DNA from: Dietzia lutea | GTDB taxonomy: Bacteria > Actinomycetota > Actinomycetes > Mycobacteriales > Mycobacteriaceae | Assembly (NCBI RefSeq): GCF_003096075.1 | Contig: NZ_CP015449.1 | Location: forward strand, 744,001 to 808,000 | Length of the DNA stretch: 64,000 nucleotides | Direction of reading: 5' to 3' | In this document: one piece after another, positions 51,948-61,729 of the stretch | How the letters are laid out: every line of letters begins with the position of its first letter | Position numbering within the stretch: position 1 is the first letter of the stretch | Made by a program: the position numbers and the translations under genes | Notes under the pieces: model-generated | The model's database searches: none | Seen by the model: only the letters and a program-made list of their open reading frames with translations | What the model was told of the DNA's origin: nothing

Positions 51948-52898
51948 TCAGCCTTCCTTCTTCTCGCCGGACGGCGCGGGGCCGCCCGTCGAACCGGTGT
52001 TGGCGCTGTCGCGCATGGAGCGGGCGTCCATCCCGCCCAGCGAGGCGGAGAACGAGTCCGTGTCGTCGGGCTCGGCGTTGGCGGAGTGGGCGAACATGTG
52101 CCACCCGAACGCCGTGTCCAGCGAGGTCTGCAGCCCCATCTGGTCCTCGCATCCATTGATGACCTTCTTGGCCAGCGTCAGCCCGAACGTGGGCATGGCC
52201 TTGATCTCCTCGGCGATCGAGTCGACCTTGGCCTGCAGCTCGTCGCGGGGTACGACGTGGTTGAGCATCCCCCACTCGAGCGCCTCGGCCGCGCCGAACC
52301 TGCGACCGGTGTAGAGGATCTCCTTCGCGCGGCGCGGGCCCAGCACGAAGGCGTGGGCGAAGTACTCGACGCCGGGGATGCCCATCTTCACGACGGGGTC
52401 GGAGAAGAAGGCGTCGTCGGCGGCCACGATGAAGTCGCAGACCCACGCGAGCATGAGCCCGCCGGCGATGCAGGCGCCGTGCACCTGGGCGATCATCGGC
52501 TTGGGTATCTCCCGCCAGCGGCGGCACATCTGCACGTAGACCTCGGTCTCACGCGCCAGGCGCCGGTCGCCGCCGCCGCGGGTGGTGTGGTCCCACCAGA
52601 TCGCGGCGCGGTTGGTGTACTCGACGTGGTGGTCGCGCTCGGGCGTGCCTATGTCGTGGCCGGCCGAGAAGTGCTTGCCGGCCGCGCGCAGGACGATCAC
52701 CTTGACGGCGTCGTCGTCGACGGCCTTGATGAACGCGTTGTCCAGCGAGTACGTCATCACCGAGTTCTGCGCGTTGCGGAAGTCGGGGCGGTTGAGCGTG
52801 ACGTACGCGGTGCCGTCGGAGACCTCGTAGGCCACCGGCTGCGTGTCCGGCCCGAGGTCGTCGACCCCGAGGACCGGAGGGATGGGTGCATCGGTCAT
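51948..52898 (-). CDS. Enoyl-CoA hydratase/isomerase family protein
   Basis: This is a 316-residue crotonase. It has oxyanion-hole glycines in KHFSAGHDIGTPE and HGACIAGGLMLAWVCDFIVAADDAFFSDPVVKMGIPG, and the hexamer helix PRRAKEILYTGRRFGAAEALEWGMLN. It is longer than the roughly 250-residue EchA20 of the KstR2 regulon because of an insert (GTPERDHHVEYTNRAAIWWDHTTRGG) and a Ser/Gly-rich tail. It heads the fadE31-fadE32-ipdE2 operon directly behind a KstR2 operator, so it probably hydrates a C/D-ring enoyl-CoA. ATG 52898 is used; TTG 52907 is a possible alternative. Confidence 0.82.
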   Translation of the reverse strand: MTDAPIPPVLGVDDLGPDTQPVAYEVSDGTAYVTLNRPDFRNAQNSVMTYSLDNAFIKAVDDDAVKVIVLRAAGKHFSAGHDIGTPERDHHVEYTNRAAIWWDHTTRGGGDRRLARETEVYVQMCRRWREIPKPMIAQVHGACIAGGLMLAWVCDFIVAADDAFFSDPVVKMGIPGVEYFAHAFVLGPRRAKEILYTGRRFGAAEALEWGMLNHVVPRDELQAKVDSIAEEIKAMPTFGLTLAKKVINGCEDQMGLQTSLDTAFGWHMFAHSANAEPDDTDSFSASLGGMDARSMRDSANTGSTGGPAPSGEKKEG

Positions 52899-52919
52899 GA
52901 CCTGCAACTCTCCTCACCT

Positions 52920-52933
52920 AGCAAGTGCTTGGT
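52920..52933. promoter_or_regulatory. KstR2 operator (enoyl-CoA hydratase/fadE31-33 operon)
   Basis: AGCAAGTGCTTGGT contains the KstR2 core CAAG-N2-CTTG. It lies 21 bases before the hydratase start. Confidence 0.88.
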
Positions 52934-52967
52934 TGGTACTGTACCGGACCGGCGTCGCACGCCGCGG

Positions 52968-53013
52968 CCGCCGTCGCTCGGACGCCGTATCCGCCGTCGT
53001 TCAGACGCCGTAT
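52968..53013. repeat. 23-bp tandem duplication of the SDR gene end
   Basis: The 23-mer at 52991-53013, which covers the last codons and stop of the SDR gene, is repeated at 52968-52990 with two mismatches. A third partial copy (CCACCGTC) lies inside the gene. Confidence 0.8.
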
Positions 53014-53798
53014 CCACCGTCCACGTCGAGCTTCTGGCCCGAGATGAACCCCGCGCGGTCCGAGGCCAGGAACGCCACCGCCTCGGCGATGTCGTCGGCC
53101 GTGCCGAACCGGCGCAGCGGGATGTTGGAGCGTGTGACCTCCAGCGCACGGTCGTCGAGGTCGCCCGAGGCGATGAGCCGGGACGCCATGCCGTCGGTGA
53201 GCATCCCCGGGCCCACGCAGTTCACGCGCACCCCGAAGCGCCCCTCCTCGGCGGCGAGCCCGCGCACGAGCTGCTCGACCGCGCCCTTGGGGGCCGCCGA
53301 CATGCCGTCGCGCACCGGGTAGCGGGTGGTGGCGGCGGTGGTGACGACGACGACGTTGCCCGCCACCGCGCGCAGGTGCGGAAGCGCGGGTCGCGCGAGG
53401 GCGAAGAACGCCCCGGCGTCCTCGTCGAGCTGCCGGCGGAACTCGGCCGGCGCGATCCGGGACAGATGCACCATGGGCACGTGCGGACCGGCGCAGTGGG
53501 CGAGCACGCGGATCCCGCCATGCCGGGAGGCGATCCCGTCGATGGCGGCGGCGACCTCGTCGTCGTCGTCACGGTCGTCGCTCGTCCCGCCACCGGGGGC
53601 GATGCGGACGCACTCCACGGCCCGCGGCGACCCGTCCGCCAGCTCGGCGGCCAGGTCGGCCGGTTCGGTCGAGCGGTACCCGAGCACCACCGGCGGGTCA
53701 GGGAACTCGGCGGCCAGGCGGCGGGCGACGGCCGCGCCGATCCCGCCCGACGCGCCGGTGACCACCACGGCGCCGCGCCGGCCCACCGGGGCGCTCAT
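53001..53798 (-). CDS. Short-chain dehydrogenase/reductase, cotranscribed with fadD3
   Basis: This is a 265-residue SDR. The cofactor motif is VVVTGASGGIGAAVARRLA, and HCAGPHVPMVHLS stands in place of the usual NNAG. The catalytic tyrosine-lysine pair is altered: the expected Y-x3-K region reads MSAAPKGAVEQLVRG, keeping the lysine but with serine or alanine where tyrosine is expected. The end RFGTADDIAEAVAFLASDRAGFISGQKLDVDGGYGV is typical. It may be a reductase with a shifted active site or a non-catalytic homologue. Its ATG overlaps the fadD3 stop, placing it in the KstR2-controlled fadD3 operon. Confidence 0.8.
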   Translation of the reverse strand: MSAPVGRRGAVVVTGASGGIGAAVARRLAAEFPDPPVVLGYRSTEPADLAAELADGSPRAVECVRIAPGGGTSDDRDDDDEVAAAIDGIASRHGGIRVLAHCAGPHVPMVHLSRIAPAEFRRQLDEDAGAFFALARPALPHLRAVAGNVVVVTTAATTRYPVRDGMSAAPKGAVEQLVRGLAAEEGRFGVRVNCVGPGMLTDGMASRLIASGDLDDRALEVTRSNIPLRRFGTADDIAEAVAFLASDRAGFISGQKLDVDGGYGV

Positions 53799-55432
53799 CG
53801 CAGCTCGGTCTTGAGGACCTTGCCCGAGGCGTTGCGCGGCAGGGACTCGACGAACTCGACCGTCCGCGGCCGCTTGAAGTTGGCCAGGTGCTCTCTACAG
53901 AAGTCCAGCACGTCCTGTTCGGTGAGGGTCGAGCCCTCGCGGCGGACGATGAACGCCTTGCCGACCTCGCCCATCCGGTCGTCCGGCACGCCGATCACGG
54001 CCGACTCCACCACGCCGTCCAGGCGGGCGAGGGTCTGCTCGATCTCCGCCGGATAGACGTTGAAGCCGCCGTTGATGTACATGTCCTTGAGCCGGTCGGT
54101 GATGCGCAGGTTGCCGTCGGCGTCGATCTCGCCCACGTCGCCGGTGTGCAGCCACCCGTCCGGGTCAATCGTCTTGGCGGTGTTCTCCGGGTCGTCGAGG
54201 TAGCCCTGCATGACCATCTCGCCGCGGGTGAGGATTTCGCCGTGCTCGCCGATGCGGATCTCCATGCCGGGGTAGGGGCGGCCGCACGTGGTGGAGACCG
54301 TGACATCGTCGTCGCCGGTCCGGGTGGTGGTGATGAAGCCCATCGTCTCGGTCTGCCCGTACGCCGTGATGACCGTCTCCAGGCCCAGGTCGGACTGCAT
54401 GCGCTCGATGAGCACAACCGGCACGACCGACGCGCCGGTCACCGCCACGCGCAGCGAGGACAGGTCGTAGTCGCCGCGGGTGGGATCGTCGAGCAGCGTC
54501 TGAAAGATCGTCGGCGCGCCGGTGAGGATCGTGACCCGTTCGTCGTGGATCAGCCGCATGGTCTCCGTGGTCGAGTAGACCGAGAGCGGGACGATCGTCA
54601 CGCCGAACAGGACACACGCCAGGAAGCCCGCCTTGTAGCCGAAGCTGTGGAAGAACGGGTTGACGATGAGGTAGCCGTCCCGGTCCGTCAGCCCGTTGTT
54701 GGAGCCCCACGCGCGCGAGCCCGCGACGGTCTGACGGTGCAGGGCCACGACGCCCTTGCTCTTGCCGGTGGTGCCGGAGGTGAACAGGATGTCGGCGACG
54801 TCGTCGCCCGTCACCGCGTCCGCGCGTGCGTCGGCCCGGGCGAGCAGGTCGTCGGTGGCGAGGGCGCGGAGGGCGTCGAAGTCGAGGACGTCGACGCCCC
54901 CGGCGGCGCCGGCGCCCGCGGCGACCGTGTCCCCGCCGTCGAGGGGGACGCGCACGATCGTCCGCAGGGTGGTGGCGCCGGCGAGCGGACCCTCGGCGGC
55001 CCCGGTGCCTCCGGCTGCGTCGACGAGGTCGGCGATCCGCTCGGAGCCGAGGAACGTCCCCGCGACGACGGCCGCGACCGCGTTGGTGCGCTGGACGATC
55101 TCGAGGGTCTCGCTACCGATGTAGCGGGTGTTGGCCGGCACCATCGTCGCGCCCGCGAACTGGACGCCCAGCGCCGCGACCACCCAGTGCCGCGTGTTCG
55201 GCGCCCAGATGACGACCCGGTCGCCCGGCTCGACCCCACGCGCGACGAGCCCCGCGGCGAACCGGCGCACCTCGTAGAGAAGCTGCGACCACGTCCACCG
55301 GGTGTCCTGGCCGGGCTGGACGTCGGCGATCGCCTCCCGCTCCGGCCACGTCTGGGCGGCCCGGCGCAGAGCGGCGGGAGTGCTCTCGACAGGAGAGGTC
55401 TCGACTGGCGTGGTCTCGACGGTGGTGGTCAT
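53795..55432 (-). CDS. fadD3: HIP-CoA ligase FadD3
   Basis: This is a 545-residue adenylate-forming ligase. In steroid degraders FadD3 activates HIP, the propanoate-bearing C/D-ring fragment, to HIP-CoA, and HIP-CoA is the inducer of KstR2. Motifs are ILFTSGTTGKSKGVVALHRQT (P-loop), AYGQTETMGF, GWLHTGDVGEID, RLKDMYINGGFNVYPAEIEQ and the C-terminal lysine in PRNASGKVLKTELR. The first 20 residues are a TTTVETTPVETSPVE repeat. A KstR2 operator (55477-55494) lies 45 bases upstream. Assignment rests on family plus operator; other medium-chain ligases look similar. Confidence 0.87.
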   Translation of the reverse strand: MTTTVETTPVETSPVESTPAALRRAAQTWPEREAIADVQPGQDTRWTWSQLLYEVRRFAAGLVARGVEPGDRVVIWAPNTRHWVVAALGVQFAGATMVPANTRYIGSETLEIVQRTNAVAAVVAGTFLGSERIADLVDAAGGTGAAEGPLAGATTLRTIVRVPLDGGDTVAAGAGAAGGVDVLDFDALRALATDDLLARADARADAVTGDDVADILFTSGTTGKSKGVVALHRQTVAGSRAWGSNNGLTDRDGYLIVNPFFHSFGYKAGFLACVLFGVTIVPLSVYSTTETMRLIHDERVTILTGAPTIFQTLLDDPTRGDYDLSSLRVAVTGASVVPVVLIERMQSDLGLETVITAYGQTETMGFITTTRTGDDDVTVSTTCGRPYPGMEIRIGEHGEILTRGEMVMQGYLDDPENTAKTIDPDGWLHTGDVGEIDADGNLRITDRLKDMYINGGFNVYPAEIEQTLARLDGVVESAVIGVPDDRMGEVGKAFIVRREGSTLTEQDVLDFCREHLANFKRPRTVEFVESLPRNASGKVLKTELR

Positions 55433-55476
55433 CGCGGACTCCTCGGTGGGGCTGCGGGTGTGGCGCGGGCAACCCT

Positions 55477-55494
55477 ACCAAGCAAGTGCTTGGT
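55477..55494. promoter_or_regulatory. KstR2 operator upstream of fadD3
   Basis: ACCAAGCAAGTGCTTGGT has 8-bp complementary arms (ACCAAGCA/TGCTTGGT) around AG. It is the fullest KstR2 palindrome in the window, together with the identical 18-mer at 56429. Confidence 0.92.
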
Positions 55495-55528
55495 GAGGGC
55501 GCTCGGCGCGGGCCGTGAGGGCCGGTCG

Positions 55529-57702
<2,174 letters not shown>

Positions 57703-57706
<4 letters not shown>

Positions 57707-58509
57707 CCCAGCACAAGTCCCCCCTCGCAGCGGTCCCCGAGGAGACCCCGGGCCACGGGCTGCTCAAGGGCAAGAAGGTCATCGTGACGGCCGCCGCCGG
57801 CACCGGCATCGGCTTCTCCGCGGCCCGTCGAGCCGCGCTCGAGGGCGCCGACGTCCTGGTCTCCGACTTCCACGAGCGGCGCATGAACGAGGCCCGCGAC
57901 GCGCTCGCCGCGGAGTTCCCCGAGCAGCAGTTCGAGGCGATCACCTGCAACGTGCAGTCCACCTCCGATGTCGACGCGCTGATCTCCGGCGCCGCCGAGA
58001 AGCTCGGCCGCATCGACGTGCTCATCAACAACGCCGGGCTCGGCGGCGAGACCGAGCTGGTCGACATGACCGACGAGGACTGGGACCGCGTCCTCGACAT
58101 CACGCTCAACGGCACATTCCGCGCCACCCGTGCCGCGCTGCGCTACTTCCGCGACGCCCCGCACAACGGTGTGATCGTCAACAACGCCTCCGTCCTGGGC
58201 TGGCGCGCCCAGCGCGCCCAGGCCCACTACGCCGCCGCGAAGGCCGGCGTCATGGCACTGACCCGGTGCTCGGCCATCGAGGGAGTGGACTTCGGCGTAC
58301 GTATCAACGCGATCGCCCCGTCCATCGCGCGCCACAAGTTCCTCGAGAAGTCCGCCTCGGCCGAGCTGCTCGACGAACTCGCCGCCAAGGAGGCCTTCGG
58401 CCGCGCGGCAGACGTGTGGGAGGTCGCCGCCACCATCGCGATGCTCGCCAGCGACTACACCACCTACCTCACCGGTGAGGTCGTCTCCATCTCCTCGCAG
58501 CGCGCGTGA
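57703..58509 (+). CDS. ipdF: SDR-family (5R)-hydroxy-HIP-CoA dehydrogenase IpdF-like
   Basis: This is a 268-residue SDR that reduces or oxidises the C5 keto/hydroxy group of the HIP-CoA series. The cofactor site is VIVTAAAGTGIGFSAARRAALEGADV, the NNAG motif is VLINNAGLGGET, and the catalytic Tyr-x3-Lys is in AHYAAAKAGVMALTRCS. The C-terminal FGRAADVWEVAATIAMLASDYTTYLTGEVVSISSQ is characteristic of the Rv3559c type. It is translationally coupled to ipdE1. Confidence 0.88.
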
Positions 58510-58597
58510 CGGCCCGGTGGTCGACGTTGTTCCGGACAGCGGAACCGGCCGGGTTAAGCTGAGCGTCTCCAGCGTCGACTACCAGAGGAGATGAAGA

Positions 58598-58789
58598 ATG
58601 CCTGACGTCAGTGGGTCACTCGCAGGTGCCGCCCGGACCGTATGGGGATCCGTGGACGGCATCGTGCCGGCCGGGTCCCTCGGGGATGCGATCGGCGGCG
58701 TGCTCAAGTTGCCCGCCGCCCTGCTCTACGGGCTCGCCAACCTGTTCTGGGGCTTCGGCTCCACCGCTCCCGCCGCCCCCCTCATCTGA
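58598..58789 (+). CDS. Small hydrophobic peptide A, paralogue of the next gene
   Basis: This is a 63-residue protein, MPDVSGSLAGAARTVWGSVD then an amphipathic/hydrophobic core GDAIGGVLKLPAALLYGLA and NLFWGFGS, ending APLI. GAGGAG (58585-58590) gives good support for translation. It shares GSVDG, G-(D/N)-x2-x-GVL-(K/N)-x-P and GFGS with peptide B, so the two arose by duplication. There is no signal peptide or cysteine. It is placed 88 bases after ipdF and before kstR2. Function unknown; a membrane peptide or an envelope channel component like the tandem small PorA/PorH porins of corynebacteria is a hypothesis only. Confidence 0.7.
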   Translation: MPDVSGSLAGAARTVWGSVDGIVPAGSLGDAIGGVLKLPAALLYGLANLFWGFGSTAPAAPLI

Positions 58790-58807
58790 CCGGACGGAAA
58801 TCCCCCC

Positions 58808-58978
58808 ATGCTCAGCGGCCCCCTGCACCAGCTCCACGAGACGATCGACGGATCGGTCGACGGCCTCACCGTCAGCCTGCCGGCCGACCCGATCGGCAAC
58901 CTCGTCGCCGGCGTGCTCAACATCCCCGGCGTGATCGTTGCGACCATCGAGTTCATCGCCCTCGGCTTCGGCTCCTGA
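58808..58978 (+). CDS. Small hydrophobic peptide B, paralogue of the previous gene
   Basis: This is a 56-residue protein beginning MLSGPLHQLHETIDGSVDGL, with a hydrophobic second half GNLVAGVLNIPGVIVATIEF ending IALGFGS. It starts 18 bases after peptide A's stop and ends 26 bases before a strong terminator, so A and B form a compact two-gene unit. There is no signal peptide and no recognised family. ATG 58808 is the only start preserving the shared GSVDG block with enough N-terminus; the ribosome site is weak. Confidence 0.62.
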   Translation: MLSGPLHQLHETIDGSVDGLTVSLPADPIGNLVAGVLNIPGVIVATIEFIALGFGS

Positions 58979-59004
58979 CCGCGTCGTATCCACACGCGCT
59001 CGTA

Positions 59005-59036
59005 CCGGGCCCCGGGGTGACCACCCCGGGGCCCGG
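59005..59036. terminator. Perfect 15-bp terminator hairpin before kstR2
   Basis: CCGGGCCCCGGGGTG (59005-59019) and CACCCCGGGGCCCGG (59022-59036) pair without mismatch around a 2-base turn. It ends the small-peptide transcript 22 bases before the kstR2 operator. Confidence 0.85.
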
Positions 59037-59057
59037 CCGTATGCGGGGCGAACGTCG

Positions 59058-59075
59058 ACCTAGCAAGTGCTTGGT
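59058..59075. promoter_or_regulatory. KstR2 operator upstream of kstR2 (autoregulation)
   Basis: ACCTAGCAAGTGCTTGGT contains the 14-bp KstR2 core (59062-59075) and lies 15 bases before the kstR2 ATG. The first 18 bases match the site at 52916-52933 exactly. Confidence 0.9.
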
Positions 59076-59090
59076 TGGTATCGTGGGGGC

Positions 59091-59672
59091 ATGACCAGCA
59101 CGACCAGACGTGAGGAACTCCTGTCCATCGCGGCAGGGCTCTTCGCCGAACGCGGCCTGCGCGCGACCACCGTCCGCGACATCGCCGACGCGGCGGGCAT
59201 CCTCTCGGGGAGTCTGTACCACCACTTCGCCTCCAAGGAGGCGATCGTCGACGAGATCCTGCGTGGCTTCCTCGACGCGCTCTTCGGCGAATACCGCACG
59301 ATCGTCGACTCCGGGCTCGAGCCCCGCGCGACCCTGGAAGCGCTGGTCCGCGCTTCGTTCGAGGCCATCCACCGCGACCGCGACGAGGTGGCCATCTACC
59401 AGGACGAGCTCAAGCACCTCCGCGGCAACCCGCGATTCGACTACCTGCGCGAGCGCAACACCGAGTTCCGCGAGATGTGGACCGACGTGCTGAGGCGGGG
59501 CATGGAGTCCGGGGATTTCCGCGGCGACCTCGACGTGCGCCTGACCTATCGATTCCTCCGCGACACCGTGTGGGTCGCCGTCCGCTGGTACCGGCCCGAC
59601 GACGACAACGACCACGCGGCGATCGCCGACCAGTACCTCAACATCGTGCTCGACGGCCTCACCGTCGGCTGA
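59091..59672 (+). CDS. kstR2: TetR-family repressor KstR2
   Basis: This is a 193-residue TetR regulator. The DNA-binding domain is REELLSIAAGLFAERGLRATTVRDIADAAGILSGSLYHHFASKEAIVDEILRGFLDALF. It follows my recollection of M. tuberculosis KstR2 closely, including the ending REMWTDVLRRGMESGDFRGDLDVRLTYRFLRDTVWVAVRWYRP. KstR2 is released by HIP-CoA in known systems. ATG 59091 is chosen; an upstream in-frame GTG lies inside the operator. It is co-oriented with fadA6, 27 bases upstream of it. Confidence 0.95.
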   Translation: MTSTTRREELLSIAAGLFAERGLRATTVRDIADAAGILSGSLYHHFASKEAIVDEILRGFLDALFGEYRTIVDSGLEPRATLEALVRASFEAIHRDRDEVAIYQDELKHLRGNPRFDYLRERNTEFREMWTDVLRRGMESGDFRGDLDVRLTYRFLRDTVWVAVRWYRPDDDNDHAAIADQYLNIVLDGLTVG

Positions 59673-59699
59673 CCTTTCTCACCCACCCCGAGGAGACCC

Positions 59700-60869
59700 A
59701 TGACCAGCGTGACCGGCCGCGAGGCCTACGTGATCGACGCCGTCCGCACCCCCGTCGGCAAGCGCGGCGGAAGCCTGTCGGGGCAGCACCCGGCCGACCT
59801 CGGTGCCCATGTGATCAAGGCCGTCGTCGAGCGCACCGGGATCGACCCGGAGGTCGTCGACGACGTCATCTTCGGCTGCGTCGACACCATCGGCCCCCAG
59901 GCCGGAAACATCGCCCGCTCCGCGTGGCTCGCCGCCGGGATGCCGCTCGGCGTGCCGGGCACCACCGTCGACCGCCAGTGCGGCTCGAGCCAGCAGGCCA
60001 TCCACTTCGGCGCCCAGGCCATCTGGTCCGGAACCCAGGACGTCATCCTGTTCGGCGGCGTGCAGAACATGAGCGCCCTGCCCATCTCCTCGGCGATGCT
60101 CGCCGGCCGCGAGTACGGCTTCGACGATCCCTTCACCGGCTCGACCGGCTGGGTCGGACGGTTCGGCTCCCAGGAGATCTCCCAGTTCAACGGCGCGCAG
60201 ATGATGGCCGACAAGTGGGACATCTCGCGCGAGGAGATGGAGAAGTGGGCCCTCCAGTCGCACGAGCGCGCCCGCGCCGCGATCGCCGCCGGCCGGTTCG
60301 CGAACGAGTACGTGCCGATGGCCGGCCTCGAGGCCGACGAGACCACCCGTGAGACCACCCTCGAGAAGATGGCCTCCCTGCCGGTGCTGGCCGAGGGCGG
60401 TTCTCTCACGGCCGCCGTCGCCTCCCAGATCTGTGATGGTGCCTCGGCCGGCCTGCTGGCCTCCGCCGAGGCCGTCGAGAAGTACGGACTCAAGCCCCGC
60501 GCGCGCATCCACCACCTCACCGTGCGCGGCGACGACCCGGTGATGATGCTCTCCGCGCCGATCCCCGCCACAAAGTGGGCGCTGGAGAAGACCGGCCTGT
60601 CGATCGACGACATTGACGTCGTGGAGATCAACGAGGCGTTCGCCCCCGTCGTGCTCGCCTGGATCGAGGAGACGGGCGCCGACCCGGCCCGCGTCAACCC
60701 CAACGGCGGCGGCATCGCCCTGGGCCATCCGCTCGGCGCCACCGGCGCCAAGCTGTTCGCCACCCTGCTCAACGAGCTCGAGCGCACCGGCGGACGCTAC
60801 GGCCTCCAGACCATGTGCGAGGGCGGCGGCACCGCCAACGTGACGATCATCGAGCGACTGGACGCCTGA
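59700..60869 (+). CDS. fadA6: Thiolase FadA6
   Basis: This is a 389-residue acetyl-CoA acyltransferase. The nucleophilic cysteine is in VDRQCGSSQQAIHFGAQ, the histidine in IALGHPLGATGAK and the second cysteine in LQTMCEGGGTANVT. FadA6 removes acetyl-CoA after ring opening late in HIP degradation. GAGGAGACCC precedes the ATG. It lies in the kstR2 operon. Confidence 0.92.
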   Translation: MTSVTGREAYVIDAVRTPVGKRGGSLSGQHPADLGAHVIKAVVERTGIDPEVVDDVIFGCVDTIGPQAGNIARSAWLAAGMPLGVPGTTVDRQCGSSQQAIHFGAQAIWSGTQDVILFGGVQNMSALPISSAMLAGREYGFDDPFTGSTGWVGRFGSQEISQFNGAQMMADKWDISREEMEKWALQSHERARAAIAAGRFANEYVPMAGLEADETTRETTLEKMASLPVLAEGGSLTAAVASQICDGASAGLLASAEAVEKYGLKPRARIHHLTVRGDDPVMMLSAPIPATKWALEKTGLSIDDIDVVEINEAFAPVVLAWIEETGADPARVNPNGGGIALGHPLGATGAKLFATLLNELERTGGRYGLQTMCEGGGTANVTIIERLDA

Positions 60870-60884
60870 GCGATCCGCTGACAC

Positions 60885-60922
60885 GAGAGGGGCCCCGCAC
60901 CTGACGGTGCGGGGCCCCTCTC
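60885..60922. terminator. Perfect 17-bp terminator hairpin after fadA6
   Basis: GAGAGGGGCCCCGCACC (60885-60901) and GGTGCGGGGCCCCTCTC (60906-60922) pair perfectly around TGAC. It sits between convergent genes and is followed by TCATAG rather than a U-tract. Confidence 0.9.
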
Positions 60923-60953
60923 ATAGCGCCGGCGAGGCCGCGTGCGGCGTGCG

Positions 60954-61505
60954 TCAGGAACTGCTCGTGGAGCCGGTGTTGCCGCCACCGGGCGCTGCGG
61001 CGGGGCCAGCGCCGACGCTCCCGGCAGCGCTGCCGCCGAAGGCGTCGAGCGGGTTGCCGACCACGGCCGGGAACAGATGCGGCTCGACGGGGCCGTTGTG
61101 ACCGAGGCAGAGCACGGCCAGTGCGTAGACGTTCGACGGCACGTCGCGGGCCGTCAGCCAGCCCGGCTGGCCGGGGAGAGTCATGGGCAGCGTGAAGACG
61201 CCGGGCAGGCCGGGGCCGTCCAGGGAGATGACGTCGTACCGGTTGCCGAGTGCTCGGACGATGGACATGAGGTCCCCGCCTCCCGCAATCGCTGCGCCGG
61301 CGAGGTCGCCGGTCGCGGACGGCGGGACGAGGATCCCGGTGCACGTCTGACCGGGCAGTGGATCGGTGATGTGCACCGACACCGTGTTGCCCGCGATGTT
61401 CGGGTGGGGGACGGCGGCGGACGCTACGCCTGATCCGGCGATGGTGAGGCCGGCGGCCATACCGACCGCGGCGAGTCCTGCGGCGACCTTCTTGGCAATG
61501 GTCAT
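60954..61505 (-). CDS. Secreted protein of unknown function, paralogue of the upstream gene
   Basis: This is a 183-residue exported protein. The signal peptide is MTIAKKVAAGLAAVGMAAGL followed by TIAGSGVASA-A (cleavage near residue 30). The mature domain starts with IAGNTVSVHITD, has two cysteines (QTCTGI and AVLCLG) likely to form a disulfide, a VVGNPLDAFGGS block and a Ser/Gly/Pro tail. AAAGGAG supports the ATG. The NT(V/I)SV start, Cys pair and VVG(N/S)PLDA block are shared with the protein at 61730-62323. Envelope or secreted function unknown. Confidence 0.75.
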   Translation of the reverse strand: MTIAKKVAAGLAAVGMAAGLTIAGSGVASAAVPHPNIAGNTVSVHITDPLPGQTCTGILVPPSATGDLAGAAIAGGGDLMSIVRALGNRYDVISLDGPGLPGVFTLPMTLPGQPGWLTARDVPSNVYALAVLCLGHNGPVEPHLFPAVVGNPLDAFGGSAAGSVGAGPAAAPGGGNTGSTSSS

Positions 61506-61643
61506 GACGCTCCTTTGTGAGGGATCAACGTGGTGTGCTCAATCACAGTGTCGTTCAGCAGACGCTCAGTGTTACGAAAATCTTCTGAACGTATGGCTCG
61601 GTGCCCGGCCCGAGAGATCGGAGCGGGCGCCTGGGTTGCGCGA

Positions 61644-61662
61644 CGCCCGCTGACAACGGGCG
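61644..61662. terminator. Small hairpin between the two secreted-protein genes
   Basis: CGCCCG (61644-61649) and CGGGCG (61657-61662) form a 6-bp stem with a 7-base loop, about 70 bases downstream of the 61730 stop on the minus strand. A weak terminator candidate only. Confidence 0.3.
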
Positions 61663-61729
61663 CACCGCGTGCTGGTGACCGGGTCAGGCGGACGAGGTGG
61701 AGCGAGCCCGGTTCGCCCGGGGGTCGTCC

